Of a DNA stretch of 36,109 bases, positions 6,973 to 14,102 are shown in pieces (position 1 is the stretch's first letter; each line of letters begins with the position of its first letter). Source of the DNA: an uncultured Desulfuromonadales bacterium (GTDB taxonomy: Bacteria; Desulfobacterota; Desulfuromonadia; Desulfuromonadales; Geopsychrobacteraceae); the NCBI GenBank assembly GCA_947259685.1, contig CAMYNC010000015.1, forward strand, positions 1 to 36,109, read 5' to 3'. The notes beneath the pieces were generated by a model. The model was not told the DNA's origin and ran no database searches. It saw only the letters and a program-made list of their open reading frames with translations. The translations under genes and the position numbers were made by a program.

Positions 6973-8079
6973 ATGGATATCATACAAAACGACTCGATTG
7001 GGCCCGCGAAAATTCTGCAGCTTTACGATCCGCAGAGCGGTTTGCGCGGGGTGGTGGTCGTCGATAACGTGACCTTGGGTCCGGCGATCGGCGGCGTGCG
7101 GGTTTCTCCTTCAGTGACGCCGATGGAGGTCTTTCGGCTGGCACGGGCGATGACGATGAAGAACTCCATCGCCGGTATCGATCATGGCGGTGGTAAATCG
7201 GGTATTATTGCCGATCCGCACACCGCCGACCTGGAGACCCTGTTCCGGGTCTTTGCCCGGATGATCGAAGGGATCGACGAATATATCCCCGGCCCTGATA
7301 TGGGCTGTGATGAGCAGGCGATGGTCTGGCTGCAGGAAGAAAACGGCCGTTCCGTGGGCCTACCGGCGGAGTTGGGTGGATTACCCCTCGATGAGCTTGG
7401 CGCGACCGGCTTCGGCGTGGTCGCCTGTGCCGAGGTGGCGGCCAAGGAAATCGACCTGCCCCTAAATGGCGCGCGGATTGCGATTCAGGGGTTGGGGAAC
7501 GTCGGGGTTGCCGCGGCGAAATTTTTTGCCCAGAAAGGGGCTGTGCTGATTGCCGCCAACGATCGCCAGGGGACCATCTATGATCCGAATGGCTTGGATG
7601 TGACCAAACTGATCACCACAAAGCAGGAAGAGGGCAGTGTCGTAAACTATGCGGGGGGGCAAAAACTGGATCGCGATGCCATCTTTGCTTTGGAGTGCGA
7701 CATTCTGGTGCCGGCCGCCAACCCTGACGTGATTGACAGTAATAATGTCGCCCAGGTCAACACCAAGCTGATCCTGCAGGGCGCCAATATCCCGGTGACC
7801 CTCAACGCCGAAGCGGAGCTGGCCAAACGCGGCGTGCTGGTGGTTCCGGACTTTATTGCCAACGCCGGCGGAGTGATCATGGCGGCGATGGAATATAAGC
7901 GCAAAAGCGCCGAAGAGGCTTTTGCCTATATCACCGAAAAGATTCAGGCCAACACTGAGCGCATTCTGCGCAAAGCTAAAAAAGAGGATCTGCTGCCGCG
8001 AGCGGCGGCCGAACTGCTGGCTCGCGAACGGATCGAAACCGGCATGCGCTACCGCAGCTGGAGCCATAAATGGCGTTGA
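6973..8079 (+). CDS. Glu/Leu/Phe/Val dehydrogenase, leucine-dehydrogenase-like
   Basis: A 368-aa NAD(P)-dependent amino-acid dehydrogenase of the short, LeuDH-like type. The N-terminal substrate domain has TMKNSIAGIDHGGGKSG: Lys63 and Lys75 correspond in spacing to the substrate-binding and catalytic lysines of leucine dehydrogenase. It also has the GPDMGCDE motif. The Rossmann domain has IAIQGLGNVGVAAAKFF (about residues 170-186), and the GANIP and PDFIANAGGV motifs follow. It deaminates an amino acid to its oxo-acid; the substrate cannot be decided by eye. Start ATG 6973 has no recognisable Shine-Dalgarno in the 49-bp gap after folA, so initiation may be weak or leaderless. Confidence 0.92.
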   Translation: MDIIQNDSIGPAKILQLYDPQSGLRGVVVVDNVTLGPAIGGVRVSPSVTPMEVFRLARAMTMKNSIAGIDHGGGKSGIIADPHTADLETLFRVFARMIEGIDEYIPGPDMGCDEQAMVWLQEENGRSVGLPAELGGLPLDELGATGFGVVACAEVAAKEIDLPLNGARIAIQGLGNVGVAAAKFFAQKGAVLIAANDRQGTIYDPNGLDVTKLITTKQEEGSVVNYAGGQKLDRDAIFALECDILVPAANPDVIDSNNVAQVNTKLILQGANIPVTLNAEAELAKRGVLVVPDFIANAGGVIMAAMEYKRKSAEEAFAYITEKIQANTERILRKAKKEDLLPRAAAELLARERIETGMRYRSWSHKWR

Positions 8080-8149
8080 GCAGGTAACTTCTGTTGCAAC
8101 CAGCATGCAAGGTTTAAATTCAGCTTGACGAGAAAGAATCTTTCGGTGA

Positions 8150-8196
8150 GTCCTTCTCCTTAAGGGAGAAGGTGGGCGAAGGCCGGATGAGGGGAA
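8150..8196. repeat. REP-like palindrome in a convergent gap
   Basis: CCTTCTCC (8152-8159) and GGAGAAGG (8165-8172) form a perfect 8-bp stem around a 5-nt loop. They are followed by GGGCGAAGGCCGGATGAGGGG, a sequence style I associate with widespread extragenic palindromes. It lies in the 144-bp gap between two convergent genes, where it could end or stabilise both transcripts. No T-run follows on either strand. Confidence 0.6.
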
Positions 8197-8223
8197 CTGG
8201 GTGTCGAAATTACTGCAGTCTTC

Positions 8224-9228
8224 TCAACCTTTCTTCCGCGCGATGATCACGCCGCTTTTGGCCTCGGCTGGAAGCGGCAGGCGCTTAATCTCAACCAGGT
8301 CCGCCGCCTGGCACATCTTTATGATTTCCCCCTCCGTGTAACTGCGCCCCTGGTCTGTTCCGAGCAGCATGTTCAGGGCGAATAGTGCCGGGTAGAGCGG
8401 CCCTTCATCATGATCGTTGAGAATAAAATCGTGAATCAGCAGGATGCCGTTGGTGGCGAGTGCGGCGGCGGCGTTTTTGACCAGGGCAGCGGCATGGTCG
8501 GCACCCAGAGCATGCAGAACATGGGACAACCAGGCGATATCCTGGCCCTCGCCGAGAGGATCCTGGAGAAAGTTGCCGGCCTGAAAACTGATCCGTTCAC
8601 TCATGCCGGCAGCGGCAATGGTTTCAATCGCCAGCGCTTCGCTGCCCGGCAGGTCGAAAACCTTCGCCTGCAGTTGATGATGGCGCCGGCAGAAATGGAT
8701 TGACCAGCTTCCCAGTCCACCGCCGACATCCAGCAGCCGGCTTGGTGCACCGACCTCCAACTGTTGGATCAACTGAGGAGCGAGCATGCTGGAGAGGTTG
8801 TGCATACCGAGCAGAAAGTCCTGCTGCCATTCGGCTTCGCTGAACAAGGAGCGACGGCGCTGCGGCTGGCCACTGCGCACCGACCATTCGAGCTGGTTCC
8901 AGGACTCAACCAGATGGTGTTGATGCCTGATTATATTGCCCAGGTACTGGTTTGAGTTGGCGTCGAGCCAGTAGCGGACCGGCTCCGGGCAGCGGTAGCC
9001 GACCCGGTCCTTGACCAACAGATCCATGGCGGTCAAGGCGCGCAACAGCATTCCCAAGGCCCGAGAATCGCAATCGATTAGTTCGGCCAGGTTCTCGGCT
9101 GACAGCGAAGCATCGCTAAGCTGATTGAAAATCCCCAACCGAACTCCGGCTTGCAAGGCACTGCTCTGCCAGTAGCCGCCCGAGGTTTCCAAAAGTTTGG
9201 CAGGGTCCCAAAAGTTGTGGCTGGTCAT
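8224..9228 (-). CDS. SAM-dependent O-methyltransferase family protein
   Basis: A 334-aa methyltransferase of the plant-OMT/hydroxyneurosporene-methyltransferase class (Methyltransf_2). The N-terminal ~90 residues form the winged-helix dimerisation domain (ALQAGVRLGIFNQL). Residues about 164-175, LLDVGGGLGSWS, are the SAM-binding motif I, followed by the acidic FDLPG loop. A motif that usually reads LHDW with a catalytic His is here VLHALGAD, so the general base is uncertain. A hydroxylated small molecule is the likely substrate class, not identifiable. The start has a GGGAG close by (3-4 nt). It lies 50 bp after the thiamine-binding gene on the same strand, probably cotranscribed. Confidence 0.85.
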   Translation of the reverse strand: MTSHNFWDPAKLLETSGGYWQSSALQAGVRLGIFNQLSDASLSAENLAELIDCDSRALGMLLRALTAMDLLVKDRVGYRCPEPVRYWLDANSNQYLGNIIRHQHHLVESWNQLEWSVRSGQPQRRRSLFSEAEWQQDFLLGMHNLSSMLAPQLIQQLEVGAPSRLLDVGGGLGSWSIHFCRRHHQLQAKVFDLPGSEALAIETIAAAGMSERISFQAGNFLQDPLGEGQDIAWLSHVLHALGADHAAALVKNAAAALATNGILLIHDFILNDHDEGPLYPALFALNMLLGTDQGRSYTEGEIIKMCQAADLVEIKRLPLPAEAKSGVIIARKKG

Positions 9229-9278
9229 TCACTCCCCCGTTTATTGCGGCATCTCATCCCTCAGCTGGCCAGTTCAGC

Positions 9279-9584
9279 TTACTGCTGCTGGCGCTTTTCA
9301 GCGACGCTGCGTAGCTTGTCTTCCATGCTTTGCCGGCGATCGGTCCGACTGCCCAGTTTGATGGTGGTGGTGATCCGCGGCGCCCCTTCGGCATGAATCC
9401 GTTCGTGACAGCGGCGGATCGCGGCAAAAACCGCATCGTATTCCCCCTCGATGTTGGTGCCGTAAGCATGCATCTGAATTTTTAGACCGGCGTCTTCCAA
9501 CACCTGCTGGCAGAGCGCGACATACTTGGAAACTGAAACCCCGACGCCCAGTGGCACCACACAAAGATCAACCATGACCTGCAT
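9279..9584 (-). CDS. MTH1187/YkoF-type thiamine-binding protein (UPF0045)
   Basis: A 101-aa small ferredoxin-like-fold protein of the thiamine-binding/UPF0045 family. It has the family pattern VVPLGVGVSVSKYV near the N-terminus, MHAYGTNIEGEYDAV in the middle, and TTTIKLGSRTD near the C-terminus. Related proteins bind thiamine or a similar ligand at the dimer interface. I choose ATG 9582-9584, with AGGAG 7 nt upstream, over the adjacent GTG (9585-9587), whose spacing would be only 4 nt. It is first in a two-gene minus-strand unit with the methyltransferase. No thiamine-pyrophosphate riboswitch is recognisable upstream. Confidence 0.88.
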   Translation of the reverse strand: MQVMVDLCVVPLGVGVSVSKYVALCQQVLEDAGLKIQMHAYGTNIEGEYDAVFAAIRRCHERIHAEGAPRITTTIKLGSRTDRRQSMEDKLRSVAEKRQQQ

Positions 9585-9736
9585 CACATCACTCCTTTTT
9601 AATAAAATAGCAGCCTTTCACAAGTATAGCCTGCTCTTTTCTGAACTGCTAATCGAGCCAACAGATTGATTTTCCTTAAGGGCTTTAGAAAGGTCAGAAA
9701 AGTGGACTAAGTTATGAAAAAATAACCGGTTTAGTG

Positions 9737-9742
9737 TATAAT
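9737..9742 (+). promoter_or_regulatory. -10 element TATAAT upstream of the 82-aa gene
   Basis: A perfect TATAAT at 9737-9742 in an AT-rich stretch faces the 82-aa gene 96 bp downstream. A convincing -35 is absent; the closest, TTATGA at 9712-9717, is 19 bp away. An AACCGGTT palindrome lies just upstream at about 9724-9731. Transcription would start near 9749-9751. Confidence 0.5.
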
Positions 9743-9749
9743 TGCTTTG

Positions 9750-9837
9750 TAGCGAGAGATTGTAAGAGGGCAGCTGCTTCACCTCTGCATGCTCCTTTTG
9801 GTGCTGGGGAACCCTGCCCGCGGCAGAGGAGGACTCC
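9750..9837 (+). promoter_or_regulatory. Structured leader with interleaved stems, candidate cis-regulatory RNA
   Basis: CCTCTGC (9782-9788) pairs perfectly with GCAGAGG (9823-9829), which includes part of the Shine-Dalgarno AGGAGG (9827-9832). GGGCAG (9768-9773) pairs perfectly with CTGCCC (9814-9819). The two stems interleave, so they would form a pseudoknot or exclude one another. A small GGG-GAA-CCC hairpin (9806-9814) competes for one base. I can match this to no known riboswitch. Confidence 0.45.
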
Positions 9838-10086
9838 ATGAACAGGACAGAATTTGAAGGCATGTGTGAGCTGTTTGATGATGGTCAAATGGTCTGGGTC
9901 GAAAACCTGAACAACCATGCCAAAGGCCGGGTGGTTGGCTGCGATGCAGAAATGATCGAAGTTGAAGTTGGCGATCATTGTGAAAAGTGGACTCGCAGTG
10001 AGTGCAGCGAAATGACCCATGGCTACAAAGTGAATTACCAAGAGGTCAAAAAGCATCCCCATGAGTTTGACACCCACCTCGATTGA
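9838..10086 (+). CDS. Conserved-looking 82-aa hypothetical protein
   Basis: I cannot assign a function. The protein is small, acidic and soluble, without signal peptide or membrane segment. It has a compact beta-rich first half (MVWVENLNNHAKGRVVGC, then MIEVEVGDHCEKWTRSEC) that resembles a small barrel. It ends in a Tyr/His-rich tail, THGYKVNYQEVKKHPHEF. Three Cys (residues about 9, 40 and 58) and several His could bind metal, but no classical motif is present. ATG 9838 has an excellent AGGAGG 5 nt upstream. The gene is monocistronic, with its own -10 and a strong terminator right after the stop, which suggests it is a genuine, independently controlled gene. Confidence 0.75.
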   Translation: MNRTEFEGMCELFDDGQMVWVENLNNHAKGRVVGCDAEMIEVEVGDHCEKWTRSECSEMTHGYKVNYQEVKKHPHEFDTHLD

Positions 10087-10092
10087 TGCCTG

Positions 10093-10122
10093 ACCGGGCT
10101 CTTGGCAAAGAGCCCGGTTTTT
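10093..10122 (+). terminator. Rho-independent terminator after the 82-aa gene
   Basis: CCGGGCTCTT (10094-10103), a GGCA loop and AAGAGCCCGG (10108-10117) make a perfect 10-bp stem followed by five T (10118-10122). It begins 7 bp after the stop codon. A partial copy of its right arm plus T-run (AGCCCGGTTTTTT) recurs near 10198 without a left arm. Confidence 0.95.
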
Positions 10123-10219
10123 ATATCTATTCCTCCATCCGTAAAGCCCGTCAAAAAGACGACTCCGACCTCTCCAGAGTAAATTCAAAACTGTATTAGC
10201 CCGGTTTTTTACCTTATAA

Positions 10220-10251
10220 AGCATTGTTATTTTAAGTTGTTAACGAATGCT
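10220..10251. promoter_or_regulatory. Inverted repeat upstream of sigma-54 promoter A
   Basis: AGCATTGTTA (10220-10229) is mirrored by TAAC-G-AATGCT (10241-10251), ten pairs with one bulged G. It lies 11 bp upstream of the -24 element. It may be a protein-binding site for an activator or repressor; it is close for a classic enhancer. Confidence 0.3.
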
Positions 10252-10261
10252 CTGGGGGGGT

Positions 10262-10277
10262 TGGCACAGTTCTGGCC
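10262..10277 (+). promoter_or_regulatory. Sigma-54 (RpoN) promoter of flagellar operon A
   Basis: TGGCAC-AGTTC-TGGC has GG at 10263-10264 and GC at 10275-10276, separated by exactly 10 bp as required for a -24/-12 promoter. The -24 half is perfect; the -12 half has TG instead of TT before GC. The predicted start is near 10288, giving a ~33-nt leader before ATG 10321. Confidence 0.8.
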
Positions 10278-10320
10278 TATGAATGCTTCCGGTTGAATCT
10301 CACTTACTCCGGAGGCATGG

Positions 10321-12726
10321 ATGAAGAATCCAGGATCAGTATTTTGTAGGTTGTGGCTACTGTTGTTGTTTGCCTGTCTGGCAACACCGGTGCAGGGAGC
10401 TTCGCAGATCACCCTGACCGGCATGGAAAAGCAGGAAAGTCCGGGCCGAACGAAAATCACCTTGAGCTTTTCCGAGCTGCCAAATTTTGAAATCGATCAT
10501 TCCGGCCAGCGGCTCGATCTGCTGCTGAAGGATGTCCGGACCTCGGCCAAATTACAGAGCCTGCCCGAGGACGAGACGGTGATCAAAATTCTGCTGGCGC
10601 AGAAATATAAGGATCTGCTCAGCTCGTTTTTACTGCGGCGGCCGCCGGTTCAGGTGCATACTGAATCGCTACCCAACCCGCCGCGGATTGTCATGGATCT
10701 CTCCTGGCAGCAGGATCAGAGCAGTCGTCCCGGGGTGGCCTTTCGGATTGCCGATATGCCGCCGCGAAAAGCCGGTAAAAAAGCCCAGGAGTACACTCGT
10801 GACTCACCCTGGAAAGATCGCTGGCTGGAATTCTTTCGCGAATACCGAAGCGCTTGGGCGCTACAGCTGCCGTTGCAGTACACCCAGGCGGAGCTTCCCA
10901 GGTTAGTCAGCGACGAGCAGAACCCGCTCTGGATTCTTCAGCAGCAAGCGAACGAAAAGCAATGGCTCAGTCTGCTGCGCACTGCCTCAACCCTAAATGG
11001 CCTCGATCAGCAACAGCTCTATCTGCAGGACCTGCTGGTGGCCGAAGCGCAAGTCCGTAGTGGAGCATTGGCTGCCGGTCTGGCACGCCTACAGCGGTTG
11101 CAGGGGCAACCGCATGACCAGCAGAATCGTGTCGAGTATTTGACAGCCTACGCGCAGGCCAACAATGGCCAGCCGTATCTTGCCCAGTTCAGCCTGGAAA
11201 AAACTTCCGCGCAACTTTCCTCCAGTGATCCGCTGTTCGCTCCCCTCTCCCTGCTGGCGGCCGAGACTGCCCTGGCTGCCAAACAAGCCCAGCTGGCCCT
11301 GAGCTACCTGGAGCACCTGGAACTGGTCTGGCCGGTCGAGCTGTTGGAGGTAGCAGACTTACGCCGAGCCGATGCCCTGGCCGCCCTCGGTCAGCCGGAA
11401 AGGGCACTGGAGATTTACCAGGGGTTATTGGAGGTGCCGGACCTGTTTGCGGCTTATCCATTTTCCAGCAACCGGGCTGCATATACAGCCTATCAGCAGC
11501 ATCGCTATCCCTTTTCCGCCAGGCTCTACCGACAGCTGGCAGAGCTCTGGAAAGAGCAGCCGGGCGATGACCTGGTGCTGTTTGCGGTCGGAGCGGCCAG
11601 CTATGCCTCTGGAGATCTCGAGTGGGGAATCATCGGCCTGCAAAAGGCAACCCTCGAACGACCGAACAGCGAAGGCAGCGGTCGGGCCGACCTGCTGCTA
11701 CTCGATAATCAGCTGTTGCGCGGTGGACAGCTGGAAATGGCCCAGGCTGCCGCCGGATATGGTCAGTTGAGCAAAATCTCAACCACCCGGCAGGTCAGGG
11801 AAGAAGCGGCCTTCAAGCGTGCTTTAAGTCTCTATCTGCTGGAGGACTATGCTGATAGCGTCGCGGAACTTATGCGCTTCAGGCGGGAATTTTCCAGCTC
11901 CAAATTGCGCCGGGAAGCCGATTTGCTGCTGTTGGAGCAGCTACCGCTTGTCGTGCATCAGTTGTTAGAGCAGGAAAACGACCTGCAGGCGGTAGTGCTG
12001 GTAGAACAGAATCGCAACCTGTTGCTGCGTGGTGGCTTCAGCCGTGAGTTTCTGCAGGACCTGGCCGGTGCGTTCAATCGCCTGGGACTCTATGCCCGGG
12101 CCGGTCGGGTGCTGCTCTACCTGTTTGATCAGGCGGCTAATGATGCACTGCGTCAGCCGATCTATTTGCCGTTGGCGCAATCCTATCTGAAACGGGAAGA
12201 ATTCTCCCGCGCCAGAGACTACGCTGGTCGATACTTGAAAAAGTACCCGCAAGGGACGGATGCCGGTGCCCTGTTTGCGTTGCTGCTCGATGCCCTGGAG
12301 CGACAGGGCCAGCAGGAGCAGTCGCTCGTCTGGCTCAACCGTCAGGATCGGCCGAGCAGCCCGCAGTTGGAGGTGCGCGCAGCCTGGATTTACTGGCAGC
12401 AGCAACAGCTGCCACAGGTGATCGCAAGCCTCGAGCGGGTCAAGGGTTCCGGCGAAGAACTGGCAGTCAAAGAAATGGCACTGCTGGCGGAAGCTTATTA
12501 CCTGCTGCGCAAGAATCAGCAGGCAAAAAATATCTATCGCCAATTGCGTGGGGAGGAGCGATTCGCCGGCCAGGCCCGCTACCGCAGTGCCCAGCTGCTG
12601 CTACGGCAAGAGGATCGTGCTGGGGCACTTAACCTTCTTGCGCAACTGGTCGATGAAGATGGAGGCAGTCGCTGGGGGAAGTTGGCCCAGGACTTGCTCA
12701 TCCAGGAGAACAGTAGAGCATTTTAA
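10321..12726 (+). CDS. Secreted TPR protein with AMIN-like N-terminus, first gene of operon A
   Basis: An 801-aa exported protein. A Sec signal peptide covers about residues 1-26 (LWLLLLFACLATPVQG). Next comes a ~90-residue beta-rich segment ending in RIVMDL, resembling an AMIN domain that localises proteins to the cell wall. Residues about 210-795 are helical repeats of TPR type, e.g. ADALAALGQPERALEIYQGLL and AQSYLKREEFSRARDYAGRYL. No catalytic domain is seen. Start ATG 10321 has GGAGG at 10311-10315; an out-of-frame ATG lies at 10317. Being the first gene after the sigma-54 promoter and directly upstream of flgB suggests a periplasmic scaffold for rod or motor assembly; this is inference. 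I know no gene symbol. Confidence 0.85.
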   Translation: MKNPGSVFCRLWLLLLFACLATPVQGASQITLTGMEKQESPGRTKITLSFSELPNFEIDHSGQRLDLLLKDVRTSAKLQSLPEDETVIKILLAQKYKDLLSSFLLRRPPVQVHTESLPNPPRIVMDLSWQQDQSSRPGVAFRIADMPPRKAGKKAQEYTRDSPWKDRWLEFFREYRSAWALQLPLQYTQAELPRLVSDEQNPLWILQQQANEKQWLSLLRTASTLNGLDQQQLYLQDLLVAEAQVRSGALAAGLARLQRLQGQPHDQQNRVEYLTAYAQANNGQPYLAQFSLEKTSAQLSSSDPLFAPLSLLAAETALAAKQAQLALSYLEHLELVWPVELLEVADLRRADALAALGQPERALEIYQGLLEVPDLFAAYPFSSNRAAYTAYQQHRYPFSARLYRQLAELWKEQPGDDLVLFAVGAASYASGDLEWGIIGLQKATLERPNSEGSGRADLLLLDNQLLRGGQLEMAQAAAGYGQLSKISTTRQVREEAAFKRALSLYLLEDYADSVAELMRFRREFSSSKLRREADLLLLEQLPLVVHQLLEQENDLQAVVLVEQNRNLLLRGGFSREFLQDLAGAFNRLGLYARAGRVLLYLFDQAANDALRQPIYLPLAQSYLKREEFSRARDYAGRYLKKYPQGTDAGALFALLLDALERQGQQEQSLVWLNRQDRPSSPQLEVRAAWIYWQQQQLPQVIASLERVKGSGEELAVKEMALLAEAYYLLRKNQQAKNIYRQLRGEERFAGQARYRSAQLLLRQEDRAGALNLLAQLVDEDGGSRWGKLAQDLLIQENSRAF

Positions 12727-12760
12727 GAATCGTGTCAGAAAACAGTCAGGAGTTTAAACC

Positions 12761-13174
12761 ATGGCAGATATTAGGATCTCCGACCGGACCTTCGCCGTAC
12801 TGCAGCGCTCGCTCGATCTGCGGCAGCAGAAACAGCAGGTGATCGCCGCCAATATCGCGAATGCCGAGACCCCTGAATATGCGCCCCGCAAGATGAGTTT
12901 TGAAGCCGACCTGCGGGCTGCGATCGCGCGGCCGGAAACCCAAGAGCGGCAAAGCAACCCAAGGCATATTCCGGTAGGGGCAACCGGTATCAGCGAGGTT
13001 CGGGGGCAGATCGTCAAGCAGCGCAGCAGCAACCCGCTGGGTGATCGTAATGGAGTTTCTGTCGACGAAGAAATGCTCGACCTGGCAGAGAATCAGCTGC
13101 TCTATGAAGCGGCGACCCAGGCGCTGAAAAAGAAGTTGAGCATCCTTAAATTCGCTGCCAGCGGCGGCAAGTAG
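12761..13174 (+). CDS. flgB: Flagellar proximal rod protein FlgB
   Basis: A 137-aa rod protein. The N-terminal helix with LRQQKQQVIAANIANAETPEYAPRK (about residues 23-47) is the conserved flagellar rod/hook/basal-body signature, and DEEMLDLAENQLLYEAA near the C-terminus is the FlgB/FlgC rod ending. FlgB forms the proximal rod on top of FliE and is exported by the flagellar type III system without a cleaved signal. The start follows CAGGAG. It is the first canonical structural gene of the operon, 11 bp before flgC. Length is normal. Confidence 0.96.
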   Translation: MADIRISDRTFAVLQRSLDLRQQKQQVIAANIANAETPEYAPRKMSFEADLRAAIARPETQERQSNPRHIPVGATGISEVRGQIVKQRSSNPLGDRNGVSVDEEMLDLAENQLLYEAATQALKKKLSILKFAASGGK

Positions 13175-13185
13175 GAGGTTTAAAA

Positions 13186-13617
13186 ATGGATATTTTCACC
13201 ACTATGAAAATCAGCGCTTCAGCGCTTAAAGCCCAGCGGATCAGGCTGAATACCATCAGTTCGAATCTGGCCAATATTGAAACCACCCGGACCCCCGATG
13301 GCGGCCCCTACCGCAAGCGCGAAGTGGTCTTCCAGACCAGCCGCCAGGGTTTTGCCGATACTCTCGACAACAGGATGCGTGACGCGGCGCAAGGGGTCAA
13401 GGTGTCGCACATTCAGGCCAGCAGTCAGCCGCCGCGGATGGTCTACAACCCCGGCCATCCCGATGCCGATGAACAGGGCCAGGTAGCGATGCCGAATGTC
13501 AATTTGATGGAAGAAACCGCCGATATGATGTCGGCCTCTAAGGCTTACGAAGCCAATGTCACGGTGGTCAAATCGGCCAAGCGGATGGCTCTGAAAGCTC
13601 TGGAAATCGGCCGCTAG
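13186..13617 (+). CDS. flgC: Flagellar basal-body rod protein FlgC
   Basis: A 143-aa proximal rod protein. The N-terminus has ASALKAQRIRLNTISSNLANIETTRTPDGGPYRK, the characteristic FlgC pattern with YRKREVVF following. The C-terminus has PNVNLMEETADMMSASKAYEANVTV, the conserved rod-family helix. Together with FlgB and FlgF it builds the proximal rod in the periplasm. ATG 13186 is preceded by an excellent AGGAGGT. It sits 11 bp after flgB and 17 bp before fliE, in the usual flgB-flgC-fliE order. No anomalies. Confidence 0.97.
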   Translation: MDIFTTMKISASALKAQRIRLNTISSNLANIETTRTPDGGPYRKREVVFQTSRQGFADTLDNRMRDAAQGVKVSHIQASSQPPRMVYNPGHPDADEQGQVAMPNVNLMEETADMMSASKAYEANVTVVKSAKRMALKALEIGR

Positions 13618-13634
13618 GCAAGAGAGGACAAGTA

Positions 13635-13937
13635 ATGAAATCTGTCGCTGATATTACCCTTAATTCTCATCTTCAGGGTCTCACCAAGCCGAAAGTCGGG
13701 CCGGCGCATTCGATGGGCGACAAGTTCGCTGATGCTCTTAAAGGCTCGCTGAACGAGGTTAACCAGGTCCAGGTTGCTGCCGACCGGGCAGCCGAACAGA
13801 TGGCGGTAGGTGAAACCAAAAACTTGCACGAAACCATGATCAAGTTAGAAGAAGCGGATATCTCGCTACGGTTGATGGTTCAGGTTCGCAACAAGGCGCT
13901 CGACGCCTACCAGGAGATCATGCGGATGCAGGTCTGA
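13635..13937 (+). CDS. fliE: Flagellar hook-basal body adaptor FliE
   Basis: A 100-aa FliE, the adaptor joining the MS-ring to the proximal rod and the first substrate of the export gate. Recognisable segments are the central FADALKGSLNEVNQVQ and the conserved C-terminal half, TKNLHETMIKLEEADISLRLMVQVRNKALDAYQEIMRMQV, which is the strongest family signature. The start has AGAGAGGA upstream. Unusually, a 165-bp gap filled with hairpins separates it from fliF, whereas elsewhere in this operon neighbours are almost all within 40 bp. Confidence 0.96.
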   Translation: MKSVADITLNSHLQGLTKPKVGPAHSMGDKFADALKGSLNEVNQVQVAADRAAEQMAVGETKNLHETMIKLEEADISLRLMVQVRNKALDAYQEIMRMQV

Positions 13938-13949
13938 TTCGATTTAATC

Positions 13950-14046
13950 GCTGAGGGTTCAATTCCCCGTCCCTTGGGACGAAAGCTGGCTGAAAGCTAG
14001 CTTGTTTGAACGCGCAGTTAATACCCCGCTGCTTGCGGCGAGGTGC
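13950..14046. repeat. Cluster of three hairpins (REP-like) between fliE and fliF
   Basis: Three palindromes lie in tandem: CGTCCC-TT-GGGACG (13968-13981, perfect); a 9-bp stem with GAA loop (13983-13991 with 13995-14003, one G-T pair); and ACCCCGCTG-CTTG-CGGCGAGGT (14023-14044, one mismatch and one G-T pair). The flanking words GGGTTCAATTCCCC and TTAATACCCCGC look like dispersed extragenic palindromes. No ORF fits. The element may modulate the flgBC-fliE to fliF transcript ratio. Confidence 0.6.
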
Positions 14047-14102
14047 TTTATTTGTGATGCAGTTTGCCGGGCGGATGTAATTCGGTTCGAAAGGACGTTG
14101 TA

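Noticed and set aside
7462..8106. 214-codon minus-strand frame opposite the amino-acid dehydrogenase
   Set aside because: Shadow of a GC-rich gene whose own motifs are complete.
10190..10216. AGCCCGGTTTTTT as a second terminator before operon A
   Set aside because: It repeats only the right arm and T-run of the terminator at 10093-10122; no complementary left arm is present nearby.
14064..14102. N-terminal extension of FliF
   Set aside because: The extended residues do not look like FliF and have no ribosome site, whereas ATG 14103 has AAGGA at good spacing.
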